Assembly: GCA_902478935.1 (NCBI GenBank)
Contig: CABSMV010000047.1
Coordinates: 1 to 13,837, forward strand
Direction: 5' to 3'
Origin: an uncultured Collinsella sp.
GTDB lineage: Bacteria; Actinomycetota; Coriobacteriia; Coriobacteriales; Coriobacteriaceae
Length of the DNA stretch: 13,837 nt
The notes under the pieces are model-generated. The model had not been told where the DNA came from, searched no databases, and saw only the letters and a program-made list of their open reading frames with translations. Position 1 is the first letter of the stretch. Every line of letters starts with the position of its first letter. Position numbers and translations under genes: made by a program. Shown here piece after piece: positions 4,770 to 11,937 of this stretch.

Positions 4770-6296
4770 TTAATCCGCTCGATAGTGCGATCCGAGACTT
4801 TCGGTCCGCTTACGCATGGCTTTGACCATCTCCGTCGACAGCTGAATCTGCGACTGTAGGCGGGCGAGGGCTGCGATCTCGCTGTCATCGGCATGCGGCT
4901 TGCTCAGCGCCATGGCCTTGTCTTGCAGGCTTTCAAGCTGTTGCAGGGCCTCGGATAGGCCTGTTTCGGTCCTGTTGATCATGCAATAGGTGCTCATCGT
5001 GTGCCTAAGGCTGTGTGTCAGGCGATCGGCATCTGTTGTGGCAATGCCGTACTGGGGGAGGGTGATATCCGTCTTCAGGGCCGCTTCAGGCTCTTTCTGC
5101 GCTGTGAGGGCTGCCGATGCGCCCGCGATACGTCCGAATACGATGCCGTTGGCGCTTGACAAGCCACCAATGCGGTCGGCGCCGTGCATGCCGCCTGTCG
5201 CCTCGCCGCAAGCGTAGAGGCCCTCAACGCCCGTGTGCGCGGTCTTATCGATCTTGATGCCGCCGTTAGCAGCGTGGGCATACATCGCAACGCGCATCTC
5301 GTCGGTCGGCGCGATGCCGTGCTCGTCTTGCAGCCAGGTGGCAAAGGTCTGCACAAACTCTGGGACATCCACGCGGGGGAAGTCGTAGTGGAGTGCCAGG
5401 CCTTCGACACCTGCCTGATCGATGACGAGATCGATAGCGCGGGAGGCCAAGCGTGACGTGAAGGGACCATATCCAGAGCGCTGCTCGAGCAGGTCGTCCA
5501 GCTTGTCGTCGGCAATATCTACCGGCTGGTCTACGTGCACGTAGCGCCAGGTTTTCTCATTGAAGACCAAGTTACGCCTGGGCTCGATGAAGCCGGGCAT
5601 CATCTGCATGAACTCTATATTAGTAAGTGTTGCGCCGTGCGCCAGCGCGATGGCCTGCGAGGAACTGAGCACATCAGCCGACGTAAGGCTGCGCTCGAAC
5701 AGGCCGCCTGTGCCACCGGCTGCGATGACCGTGGCCTTGGCAGCAAAGGGCACGATTCGATTTTCGGTAAGGTCGTAGAGTACGGTTCCGGTTATTCTGC
5801 CGTTCGTGTCCTCAACAAGGTCGATAAGCTCATGGCGGGGGAGCAGGCGAATGCCGAGCGACTCGATCCAGGTCGTCAGAGCGTCCTCAAGGGGCTTGCG
5901 GGTGAGGCCGCGCCACATGCGCGTCTTGTGGTCAAAGCAGGGGATAAATTGCTTTTGTTGAGCACTCTTGGCGCTTTGCGGACGCTGGAGCTCAACGCCC
6001 AGGTCTTGCTCGAGCCAGTCAATCGCTTGGGGAATGCCGTGGACGAACGCTTGGACGAGTTCGGGGTCGGCAACGCCGCCGCCGACGGCCAGGATGGTGT
6101 CGATGAGGTCCTGCTCGTCGTCTTCGTTAACGGGTCCGATAAGCCCTAGGCCCCAGGTTCCGGGGAAGAAGCTCGATCCACTCATAGTCTTGCCGGCGCT
6201 TGCCACAGTGACGGTTGCACCCGTGCGTGCCGCTTCGATGGCGGCGCAAAGGCCCGCAATGCCAGATCCAATTACCAGTACATCAGTCGATTCCAT
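4770..6296 (-). CDS. FAD-dependent oxidoreductase, fumarate reductase / L-aspartate oxidase type
   Basis: This 508-residue flavoprotein has an N-terminal FAD-binding GSGIAGL (10-16), A-A-G-G-T-G-G (192-198), H341 in H-A-A-N-G-G-I-K-I-D, and G-L-Y-A-C-G-E-A-T-G-G followed by a D-R-I-G-G segment with R375. These correspond to the His and Arg that bind or protonate the dicarboxylate in fumarate reductase and NadB. The usual H-P-T segment is M-P-G here (233-235), and the T-E-A-x-R-G block reads N-E-K-T-W-R (246-251), so the substrate is uncertain. No signal peptide, CXXCH haems, or nadA/nadC or frdB neighbours are present, suggesting a soluble stand-alone enzyme. The ATG at 6296 was chosen because AAAGGAA lies just upstream and the FAD motif follows within nine residues; the frame is open 19 codons further without family similarity. 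Confidence 0.85.
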   Translation of the reverse strand: MESTDVLVIGSGIAGLCAAIEAARTGATVTVASAGKTMSGSSFFPGTWGLGLIGPVNEDDEQDLIDTILAVGGGVADPELVQAFVHGIPQAIDWLEQDLGVELQRPQSAKSAQQKQFIPCFDHKTRMWRGLTRKPLEDALTTWIESLGIRLLPRHELIDLVEDTNGRITGTVLYDLTENRIVPFAAKATVIAAGGTGGLFERSLTSADVLSSSQAIALAHGATLTNIEFMQMMPGFIEPRRNLVFNEKTWRYVHVDQPVDIADDKLDDLLEQRSGYGPFTSRLASRAIDLVIDQAGVEGLALHYDFPRVDVPEFVQTFATWLQDEHGIAPTDEMRVAMYAHAANGGIKIDKTAHTGVEGLYACGEATGGMHGADRIGGLSSANGIVFGRIAGASAALTAQKEPEAALKTDITLPQYGIATTDADRLTHSLRHTMSTYCMINRTETGLSEALQQLESLQDKAMALSKPHADDSEIAALARLQSQIQLSTEMVKAMRKRTESLGSHYRAD

Positions 6297-6390
6297 CGGA
6301 TTCCTTTCTCGTCCGGCGCATTGTCGCACGGGTGATCGGCAATGGGGCCGCAAAGACCCGGCAAATCGGTAAAGGGCAAATATGGCAGGT

Positions 6391-6407
6391 GGGCGTCATG
6401 GACGCCC
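6391..6407. promoter_or_regulatory. Short hairpin in the leader of the flavoprotein gene
   Basis: GGGCGTC-ATG-GACGCCC is a perfect 7-bp inverted repeat with a 3-base loop, about 95 bp upstream of the flavoprotein start. It could be an operator or an RNA hairpin. Flanking bases show no clear promoter that I can assign. Confidence 0.35.
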
Positions 6408-6483
6408 TGACGCTCCATCTCATCACATCTTGTATTTCGCCCCAACTGATATATCGGCATTAGCTACCCTGCGACAGCGCAAA

Positions 6484-6517
6484 CAAAAAGAGCCGCTACC
6501 TGGGTGGGTAGCGGCTC
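6484..6517 (-). terminator. Intrinsic terminator of the NifU-like/GGGtGRT operon
   Basis: GAGCCGCTACC (6490-6500) pairs over 11 bp with GGTAGCGGCTC (6507-6517) around a 6-base loop. The minus-strand transcript then runs into UUUUU (complement of 6485-6489). It lies 36 bp beyond the GGGtGRT stop codon. Confidence 0.93.
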
Positions 6518-6552
6518 CAAAGCTCAACTATATGAGCATCGCGCGGGCGCGA

Positions 6553-7557
6553 TTAGGCCTTGAGGGCCTCCTCGACGGCGACAGCGCAGGCGACGGTGGC
6601 ACCGACCATGGGGTTGTTGCCCATGCCGATGAGACCCATCATGTCAACGTGCGCAGGCACGGAGGAAGAACCGGCGAACTGGGCGTCGGAGTGCATACGG
6701 CCCATGGTGTCGGTCATGCCGTAAGAGGCAGGGCCGGCGCCCATGTTGTCCGGGTGCAGGGTACGACCAGTGCCGCCACCAGAAGCGACGGAGAAGTACT
6801 TCTTGCCAGCCTCGAGGCGCTCCTTCTTGTAGGTGCCAGCGACGGGGTGCTGGAAGCGCGTGGGGTTGGTGGAGTTACCGGTGATCGAGATGTCGACGTT
6901 CTCGTGCCACATGATGGCAACGCCCTCGCGGACGTCGTCGGCGCCGTAGCAGTTGACGGCGGCGCGGGGACCATCGGAGTAGGGGATGGTCTCGACGACC
7001 TTGAGCTCGCCCGTGAAGTAGTCGAACTGGGTCTTCACGTAGGTGAAGCCGTTGATGCGGGCGATGATCTGAGCAGCGTCTTTGCCCAGACCGTTGAGGA
7101 TGACGCGCAGCGGCTTCTTGCGAGCCTTGTTGGCGTTCAGAGCCAGGCCGATAGCACCCTCAGCGGCAGCGAAGGACTCGTGACCGGCCAGGAAGGCGAA
7201 GCACTCGGTGTCGTCGGAGAGCAGCATAGCGCCCAGGTTGCCGTGGCCCAGACCGACCTTGCGGTCCTCGGCGACGGAGCCGGGAACGGTGAAGGCCTGG
7301 ATGCCCTCGCCGATGATGGCGGCAGCCTCAGAAGCGGACTTGGCGCCACGCTTGACAGCGAGAGCGCAACCGAGGGTGTAGGCCCACTCGGCGTTCTGGA
7401 AGGCGATGGACTGGGTGTTGTTGACGATCTCACGCGGGTTGAAGCCCTTGTCGGTGCAGATCTGCAGAGCTTCCTCGAGGGAGGCGATGCCGTTGTCGGC
7501 GAGGCACTTGTTGATCTTGTCAGCGCGGCGCTCGTAACCTTCGAACGTAACAGTCAT
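6553..7557 (-). CDS. GGGtGRT protein (conserved family of unknown function)
   Basis: This 334-residue protein carries the motif that names the family, G-G-G-T-G-R-T (260-266), followed by L-H-P-D-N-M. Other notable segments are G-H-G-N-L-G-A-M (104-111), the G-H-E-S-F-A-A-A-E-G-A-I-G stretch (125-137), W-H-E-N-V-D-I-S-I-T-G-N (217-228) and a glycine/methionine-rich C-terminus. No transmembrane segment or signal peptide is visible, so it is probably cytosolic. A strong GGGAGGG lies before the ATG. It begins 18 bp after the stop of the NifU-like gene on the same strand and shares its terminator, so the two form an operon. The biochemical function of the family is, to my knowledge, not established. 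The pairing suggests a role linked to iron-sulfur clusters or sulfur handling, but that is inference. Confidence 0.88.
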   Translation of the reverse strand: MTVTFEGYERRADKINKCLADNGIASLEEALQICTDKGFNPREIVNNTQSIAFQNAEWAYTLGCALAVKRGAKSASEAAAIIGEGIQAFTVPGSVAEDRKVGLGHGNLGAMLLSDDTECFAFLAGHESFAAAEGAIGLALNANKARKKPLRVILNGLGKDAAQIIARINGFTYVKTQFDYFTGELKVVETIPYSDGPRAAVNCYGADDVREGVAIMWHENVDISITGNSTNPTRFQHPVAGTYKKERLEAGKKYFSVASGGGTGRTLHPDNMGAGPASYGMTDTMGRMHSDAQFAGSSSVPAHVDMMGLIGMGNNPMVGATVACAVAVEEALKA

Positions 7558-7575
7558 AGTTATTTCCCTCCCTTT

Positions 7576-8310
7576 CTACTCGTGAACCGGGAACACGCTG
7601 GCGACGGAGTGAGTCTCCTCGTCGGTGCGCGGGTCGATGTACTTGGCAGCGTTCTCCCACTGACCATAGTGGCCCATAGCGCCAGCGATGGCCTCCTCGG
7701 GGGTCTTGCCGGCCTTGACGGCGTCGGTGAACTTGCCGAGGTTCAGGAACTCGAATGCGATGATCTCGTTCTTGTCGTTGAGAGCCATGCGGGTGACGTA
7801 GCCCTGAGCGAGCTCGAGGTAACGAGCGCCCTTGGCCTTGGTGCCGAACATGGTGCCGACCTGAGAGCGAAGGCCCTTGCCGAGGTCGTCGAGGGAGGCG
7901 CCCACGGGCAGGCCGCCCTCGGAGAACGCGGTCTGGCTGCGGCCGTAAACGATCTGCAGGAAGATCTCGCGCATAGCAACGTTGATGGCGTCGCAGACGA
8001 GGTCGGTGTTGAGGGCCTCGAGGATGGTCTTACCGGGAAGGATCTCGGAAGCCATGGCGGCAGAGTGGGTCATGCCCGAGCAGCCGATGGTCTCAACGAG
8101 GGCCTCCTCGATGATGCCGTCCTTGACGTTCAGCGTGAGCTTGCAGGCGCCCTGCTGAGGTGCGCACCAACCCACACCGTGCGTAAGACCGGAGATGTCG
8201 GAAATCTCCTTAGCCTGGACCCACTTGCCCTCCTCGGGGATGGGTGCGGGGCCGTGGTATGCACCCTTGGCAACGGGGCACATGTTCTCCACTTCCTGTG
8301 AGTACTGCAT
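7576..8310 (-). CDS. NifU/IscU-like iron-sulfur cluster assembly scaffold protein
   Basis: This 244-residue protein has a NifU N-terminal-like fold pattern. W-C49-A-P-Q-Q-G-A-C56-K-L-T-L and I-G-C77-S-G-M-T-H-S-A-A-M-A-S, followed by P-G-K-T, correspond to the first two ligand regions of IscU/SufU scaffolds. C11 and C106 are further cysteines; the standard third ligand (H-C-S-x-L-A in NifU) is not recognisable, so the cluster site may differ. It is longer than IscU or SufU (about 130-150) because of a C-terminal extension of about 100 residues. The ATG at 8310 was chosen because GGAGAG lies just upstream and the family-like sequence starts there; the open frame extends much further without sensible protein. 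It is the first gene of an operon with the GGGtGRT gene and is distinct from the sufU gene at 10185-10619. Confidence 0.85.
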   Translation of the reverse strand: MQYSQEVENMCPVAKGAYHGPAPIPEEGKWVQAKEISDISGLTHGVGWCAPQQGACKLTLNVKDGIIEEALVETIGCSGMTHSAAMASEILPGKTILEALNTDLVCDAINVAMREIFLQIVYGRSQTAFSEGGLPVGASLDDLGKGLRSQVGTMFGTKAKGARYLELAQGYVTRMALNDKNEIIAFEFLNLGKFTDAVKAGKTPEEAIAGAMGHYGQWENAAKYIDPRTDEETHSVASVFPVHE

Positions 8311-8713
8311 GCCTCTCCTCTCTATCGTGTTGGCGTCCCGTCTGGGGGTCGTGGCTGGCGATTGCCGGGCGACCCTTCGAAAGGGACATGACATGCAGCC
8401 CCTATAATACCGCGAAATGCACGGAATATTCGGCGAACGGCTCAGTTTTCGTAGCGAGAAGTCCGGAAGTTTTAATTGAAACGGTTTAACTCTATGTTCT
8501 GTGGTCGTGAGCTTCCGTAGAGGGGGTCCGTCTTGGGCAAGCTTTTGGTCCGCTCTTGCAAGCGTTGCAGTGGTTGACCTGTTGCAACGGTGCCGTTCGC
8601 CGCCTGTTTGCTGCCTTTGGCCGCGCGAGTGTATTGTTTTGCGTGAATGTTTTGATGGCACGCTTCAATCGTGCTGTATTGGATGGTAAGCAGATCCCGG
8701 CGAAGGGAGCGCC
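8311..8713. promoter_or_regulatory. Divergent 403-bp intergenic region between NifU-like operon and RAYT gene
   Basis: I see no gene here. On the minus strand, TATTAT (8406-8411) could be the -10 box of the NifU-like operon, giving a leader of about 90 nt; the matching -35 is poor. The leader contains the small palindrome CCCTT-CGA-AAGGG (8373-8385). The right half is the leader of the transposase gene, with AAGGGAG (8703-8709) as its ribosome site and several TTGCA words around 8546-8586. No clear promoter for that gene is visible. Confidence 0.35.
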
Positions 8714-9526
8714 ATGCAGCGCATTTGGAGAACGGTTACCGGCTTTTACCATGTCTGTGCTCGCGGTGTGGGCAAACAGCTCATCTTTGAGGGCGATGAA
8801 GACCGGTGGGAGTTTTTGGAGCTGATGCGCAAGTGCTGCTGCGAGGAGGGTGTGACGGTTATCGCCTGGTGCCTTATGGGCAATCACGTGCATTTGGTGC
8901 TTACAGATTACGAGGACAGGATGAGCGCGGCGATGCACCGGTTGCTTTTGACGTACGCGCGGCGGTTCAATAAACGCACGGGGCGCACAGGGCATCTGTT
9001 CCAGAACCGTTTTGACCGGCGCTCGCTCGATACCGACTGGCAGGTGATGGAGGCTATTCGCTCCGTACACGCCGATCCGCAGGAGGCGGGCGTTAGCCTA
9101 ATAGAGCGTTATCCCTGGAGCAGCTTTGCGGAACATCTGCGCTCTTACGACTGTGATGCGGCCGATGCCGCGAGGGGATTTTCTGATCCTTCTTGCGTGC
9201 TTGAACTTTTTGGTTCTGCCGAGGGCTTTATTGCCTATTCGCTTTCGACGCCCGACGGTAGCGAGCCGGCGCTGTGCGATATGAAAGAGACAGAGTGGGA
9301 ACGCCACGCCTTTGCCGACAAGATGGCGAAGAGCCTCGGGGTTCCGCTCAATGTGGTTAAAACTGCACCGCCGGCGCAGCGCGATACCGTTATTGTTGGA
9401 TTGAACAATGCCGGCTTTACGGTGCGCCAGATTGAGCGGTATACCGGGATTGGCAAAAGTACCGTCTCTCGTATCGTGCGCGCCCGCGCGCGAACGGCGA
9501 TGCGGGCTGGCGGAAACGTGATGTAA
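8714..9526 (+). CDS. REP-associated tyrosine transposase-like protein (RAYT, Y1/HUH family)
   Basis: This 270-residue protein has the RAYT layout: F-Y-H-V-x-A-R-G-V (11-19), I-F-E-G-D-E-D-R (24-31), A-W-C-L-M-G-N-H58-V-H60-L-V-L, the metal-binding HUH motif, then Y81-A-R-R-F-N-K-R-T-G-R-T-G-H-L-F-Q-N-R-F and Y-P-W-S-S (133-137). These enzymes cut single-stranded DNA next to REP hairpins using two histidines and a tyrosine. In relatives the nucleophile lies in R-Y-I-x-x-N-P-V-x-A-G; here the corresponding stretch is I-R-S-V-H-A-D-P-Q-E-A-G (115-126), with S117 at the tyrosine position. The C-terminus (about 230-258) is a helix-turn-helix, V-R-Q-I-E-R-Y-T-G-I-G-K-S-T-V-S-R-I, seen in some RAYTs. 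AAGGGAG precedes the ATG. It appears to be a single non-mobile gene without IS ends. Confidence 0.88.
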   Translation: MQRIWRTVTGFYHVCARGVGKQLIFEGDEDRWEFLELMRKCCCEEGVTVIAWCLMGNHVHLVLTDYEDRMSAAMHRLLLTYARRFNKRTGRTGHLFQNRFDRRSLDTDWQVMEAIRSVHADPQEAGVSLIERYPWSSFAEHLRSYDCDAADAARGFSDPSCVLELFGSAEGFIAYSLSTPDGSEPALCDMKETEWERHAFADKMAKSLGVPLNVVKTAPPAQRDTVIVGLNNAGFTVRQIERYTGIGKSTVSRIVRARARTAMRAGGNVM

Positions 9527-9769
9527 GGTCGCCTGTTCACCGCAGCTGGGGTCGTCCATACGCCGCAACCAGCGTTCAAAAGCTTGGTACGGTAACTGCA
9601 CTTCTTAATATGCATAGAACAATCGTCATCTTGCATAAAATAACAGCTCAGTCCGGGTTTGCCCGTGCCTACCCCCGTCTGCGGCGTGCAAAAAACGGAG
9701 TTTTCAGCATCGTGGTGCTGTCGGCACTGCCGCAATCTTGCAACATACGGGTCCCGAAGCTATTTATGC

Positions 9770-9877
9770 CTTCCGATGCGCCTCCGAAGCGCATGTATGT
9801 GATCCCTGAGACCGCGATGCTTGTTCTAAAACACAATATTAATGCGCCTGGAGGCGTTGATTAACGCTTCCGATGCG
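9770..9877. repeat. Repeated words and overlapping hairpins downstream of the RAYT gene
   Basis: CTTCCGATGCG occurs at both ends (9770-9780, 9867-9877), 97 bp apart. ATGCGC-N7-GCGCAT forms a hairpin at 9775-9793. GCGCC/GGCGT (9844-9857, one G-T pair) and GCGTT/AACGC (9854-9867) overlap and so are mutually exclusive. Confidence 0.5.
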
Positions 9878-10086
9878 TATACACACAGCTTGGCGTGCTG
9901 AATACTCGCAAAAATGCACGCCGCATCCTATGGGACCCTTCTGCGGCAGGCGCGAAGCGAGTCGGAGCTCAGCAGAACGGGGCTTGGCGCATTGCTTGGC
10001 GGGTCCGGGGCCCTGCCGCAGGCCTTTGGTGCTGTGAAAAACGCCCGTGTTCGCGTCTGCTGTGTGGTAAATGACAGACGGAGCGC

Positions 10087-10111
10087 CGGACGCGCGGACT
10101 TCGTGCGTCCG
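10087..10111. repeat. Hairpin CGGACGC / GCGTCCG
   Basis: The 7-bp perfect arms at 10087-10093 and 10105-10111 enclose an 11-base loop. It lies just beyond the suf terminator on the minus strand and has no U-tract. Confidence 0.5.
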
Positions 10112-10122
10112 TGCTTATTAGG

Positions 10123-10152
10123 AAAAACAGAGCCGCCCGTATCGGGCGGCTC
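10123..10152 (-). terminator. Intrinsic terminator of the suf operon
   Basis: GAGCCGCCCG (10130-10139) pairs over 10 bp with CGGGCGGCTC (10143-10152) around the loop TAT. The minus-strand transcript continues with UGUUUUU. It lies 33 bp beyond the sufU stop codon. Confidence 0.93.
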
Positions 10153-10184
10153 GGCAATCAAAAACCTTGGATTCGGAGCATACG

Positions 10185-10619
10185 CTACTGGTTAGCTTGC
10201 CCCTCGAGCATGCCGTTGAGGGTGCGCCAGGCGAGCTCGGCGCATTTGACGCGGGCGGGCATGTGCGAGATGTCCTGGAGCTGGGCGGCTTCGTCCAGGT
10301 CTTCCAGGTCCTCCTCGGAGAGCTTCTCGCCGCGGATCATGGCGAGGAAGAGCTCTGCCAGGCGGTGAGCTTCCTCGACGGTCTCGCCGGTGATGAGGTC
10401 GGCCATGATGTCGGCACTGGCCTGACTGATGGCGCAGCCGTGGCCGGTAAAGGAGGCCTCCTCGATCACGCCGTTCTCGACGCGCAGCTGCAAGGTGAGC
10501 TCGTCGCCGCAGCTGGGGTTGATGCCGTCGTGCTCGTGCGTGGGAGCATCCATCTCGTACTTATAGTCGGGGTGCGAGTTGTGCTCCATAAATGTGGTGG
10601 AGGTGTACAGATTACCCAT
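10185..10619 (-). CDS. sufU: SufU, zinc-dependent sulfur-transfer partner of SufS
   Basis: This 144-residue protein is of SufU type (B. subtilis SufU is about 147). In Gram-positive SUF systems SufU accepts persulfide sulfur from the SufS cysteine and passes it on; a zinc ion holds its active site. The ligand pattern is complete: N-P-S-C37-G-D39, G-H-G-C62-A-I-S-Q-A-S and V-K-C126-A-E-L-A-W. The insert between the second and third cysteines (about residues 80-120, rich in E and D) is characteristic of SufU rather than IscU. The ATG at 10619 overlaps the end of sufS by 8 bases and has GGAG about 8 bases upstream, so translation is coupled. An in-frame extension inside sufS is not needed. It is the last gene of the operon and is followed by a terminator. 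Confidence 0.95.
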   Translation of the reverse strand: MGNLYTSTTFMEHNSHPDYKYEMDAPTHEHDGINPSCGDELTLQLRVENGVIEEASFTGHGCAISQASADIMADLITGETVEEAHRLAELFLAMIRGEKLSEEDLEDLDEAAQLQDISHMPARVKCAELAWRTLNGMLEGQANQ

Positions 10620-11937
10620 TGAACGTGCTCCAAACGTGATGCAGGCCGGCGATGAACTTGTCGATGTCGGCCTTGTCGTTGTAGAAGGCCACGCTGGCGC
10701 GGCAGCAGGCGAGGTTCTCGACGCCCAGCCAGGTGAGCAGCGGCTGTGCACAGTGGTGACCGGCGCGAATGCAGACGCCGTCCATGTCCATGATGCTCGC
10801 GACGTCGTGCGGGTGGATGCCCTTGACGTTAAAGCTCACAACACCGTGGTGGTTGTCCCAATAGATGGAGCCGATGATCTGGACAAAGTCGAGCTGCATG
10901 AGCTCGCCCATCAGGTAGTGGACGAGTGCCTGCTCGCGGGCCTGAATGTTCTCGTAACCCACCGTGTTGACCAGGTAGTCGAGTGCTGCGCCTGTGGCGA
11001 AGATGCCGGCGGCGTCCTGGGTGCCGGCCTCAAATTTCTCGGGGACGGGCGCCCAGACGGCGTCCTGCTCGGTGACCGAATCGATCATTTCGCCGCCGGT
11101 GAGCATGGGCGGCATGGCGTTGAGCAGGTCCATCTTGCCCCACAGGACGCCGATGCCCATGGGGCCCATGGCCTTGTGCGCGCTAAAGGCAAAGAAATCG
11201 GCGCCCAGATCGGCCACATCGACCGGCATGTGCGGCAGCGACTGCGCGCCGTCGACGACCAGATAGCCGCCGTACTTGTGCACGAGCTTGCCGAGATTCT
11301 TGACCGGGTTCTCGACGCCCAGCACGTTAGACACCTGACCCACGGCCAAGATTTTGGTCTTGGGGCCCACCTTGGACAGAACCTCCTCGGTGGTGAGTTG
11401 ACCGGTCTTGGTGGGGTAGAGGTAGACGAGCTTAGCGCCGGTCTCGCGGCAGACCTGCTGCCACGGGATCAGGTTGGAGTGGTGCTCCATGATGGTGATG
11501 ACGACCTCGTCGCCCGGTTCGAGGACCGTGGGCGCAAAGCTCTTGGCGACCAGGTTGAGCGACTCGCTCGTGTTGCGGGTGAAGACGACCTCGTTGGCCT
11601 GGGGGGCGCCGATGACGTCGGCGATCTGCTGGCGCACCTTCGCGATGGCCTCGGTGGCCTCGACGGACAGCGAGTACAGGCCGCGCAGCGGGTTGGCGTT
11701 CATGCGCTGGTAGAAGTCGCGTTCGGCGTCGAGCACACAGGCAGGGCGCTGCGCGGTGGCGGCGCTATCGAGGAAGGCGATCTCGGGGTGCTGCTGGAAC
11801 AGCGGGAACTGTGCCTTGTAGGGATTGGTCTCGATGTCGACGGTAGGCCAGCCGCGCGAAGCCTCGTCGCTGGCGTCGAGCTCCATGGGCTCGGGGGCAG
11901 TACAGGTGTCGCATTTAACGTGCTCGGTGTCGATCAT
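10612..11937 (-). CDS. sufS: Cysteine desulfurase SufS
   Basis: This 441-residue PLP enzyme takes sulfur from cysteine, forming alanine and an enzyme persulfide, for Fe-S cluster assembly. K255 in F-S-A-H-K-A-M-G-P is the PLP lysine. H152-H153 sits in the M-E-H-H-S-N segment, D229 in V-V-D-G-A-Q, and C396 in R-A-G-H-H-C-A-Q-P is the persulfide cysteine. R413 follows in C-C-R-A-S-V-A-F-Y-N. The family is about 405 residues; the extra length is an N-terminal extension of about 35 residues containing C9-D-T-C12. This start is supported by AGAGGAG just upstream and by its 4-base ATGA overlap with sufD; an internal ATG at residue 18 is an alternative. The 3' end overlaps sufU by 8 bases. Confidence 0.96.
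   Translation of the reverse strand: MIDTEHVKCDTCTAPEPMELDASDEASRGWPTVDIETNPYKAQFPLFQQHPEIAFLDSAATAQRPACVLDAERDFYQRMNANPLRGLYSLSVEATEAIAKVRQQIADVIGAPQANEVVFTRNTSESLNLVAKSFAPTVLEPGDEVVITIMEHHSNLIPWQQVCRETGAKLVYLYPTKTGQLTTEEVLSKVGPKTKILAVGQVSNVLGVENPVKNLGKLVHKYGGYLVVDGAQSLPHMPVDVADLGADFFAFSAHKAMGPMGIGVLWGKMDLLNAMPPMLTGGEMIDSVTEQDAVWAPVPEKFEAGTQDAAGIFATGAALDYLVNTVGYENIQAREQALVHYLMGELMQLDFVQIIGSIYWDNHHGVVSFNVKGIHPHDVASIMDMDGVCIRAGHHCAQPLLTWLGVENLACCRASVAFYNDKADIDKFIAGLHHVWSTFNG

Larger units (their letters stand above)
9527..10122. other. Gene-free, repeat-rich stretch between the RAYT gene and the suf terminator
   Basis: I find no convincing gene; open frames here lack ribosome sites and recognisable protein. 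The stretch contains an 11-bp direct repeat, CTTCCGATGCG (9770-9780 and 9867-9877), and the word ATGCGCCT twice (9775-9782 and 9842-9849). GCGGCGTGCA/TGCACGCCGC (9681-9690 and 9915-9924) and CTGCGGCAGG/CCTGCCGCAG (9941-9950 and 10012-10021) are wide inverted repeats. Small hairpins lie at 9775-9793, 9844-9857, 9854-9867 and 10087-10111. It is a candidate home for REP-like repeats or a structured RNA. Confidence 0.5.

Noticed and set aside
6382..8301. A 639-codon plus-strand open frame
   Set aside because: It is antisense to the flavoprotein leader, the GGGtGRT gene and the NifU-like gene, which are well supported. Its V/G/D/A-rich composition is typical of the antisense shadow of GC-rich genes.
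8574..8602. TTGACC as the -35 box of the RAYT gene
   Set aside because: No acceptable -10 box lies 16-18 bp downstream.
8480..9620. The RAYT gene as part of a complete insertion sequence
   Set aside because: I found no paired ends, target duplication or second copy around it; RAYT genes are normally single-copy and not flanked by IS ends.
9610..9864. An 84-codon open frame downstream of the RAYT gene
   Set aside because: There is no ribosome site before the ATG, no recognisable family, and it crosses the repeated words and hairpins of the non-coding stretch.
9914..10195. A 93-codon open frame with a faintly HTH-like beginning (LLRQARSESELSRTGLG)
   Set aside because: It has no ribosome site, the resemblance stops after about 20 residues, and the frame runs through the suf terminator and into the end of sufU.
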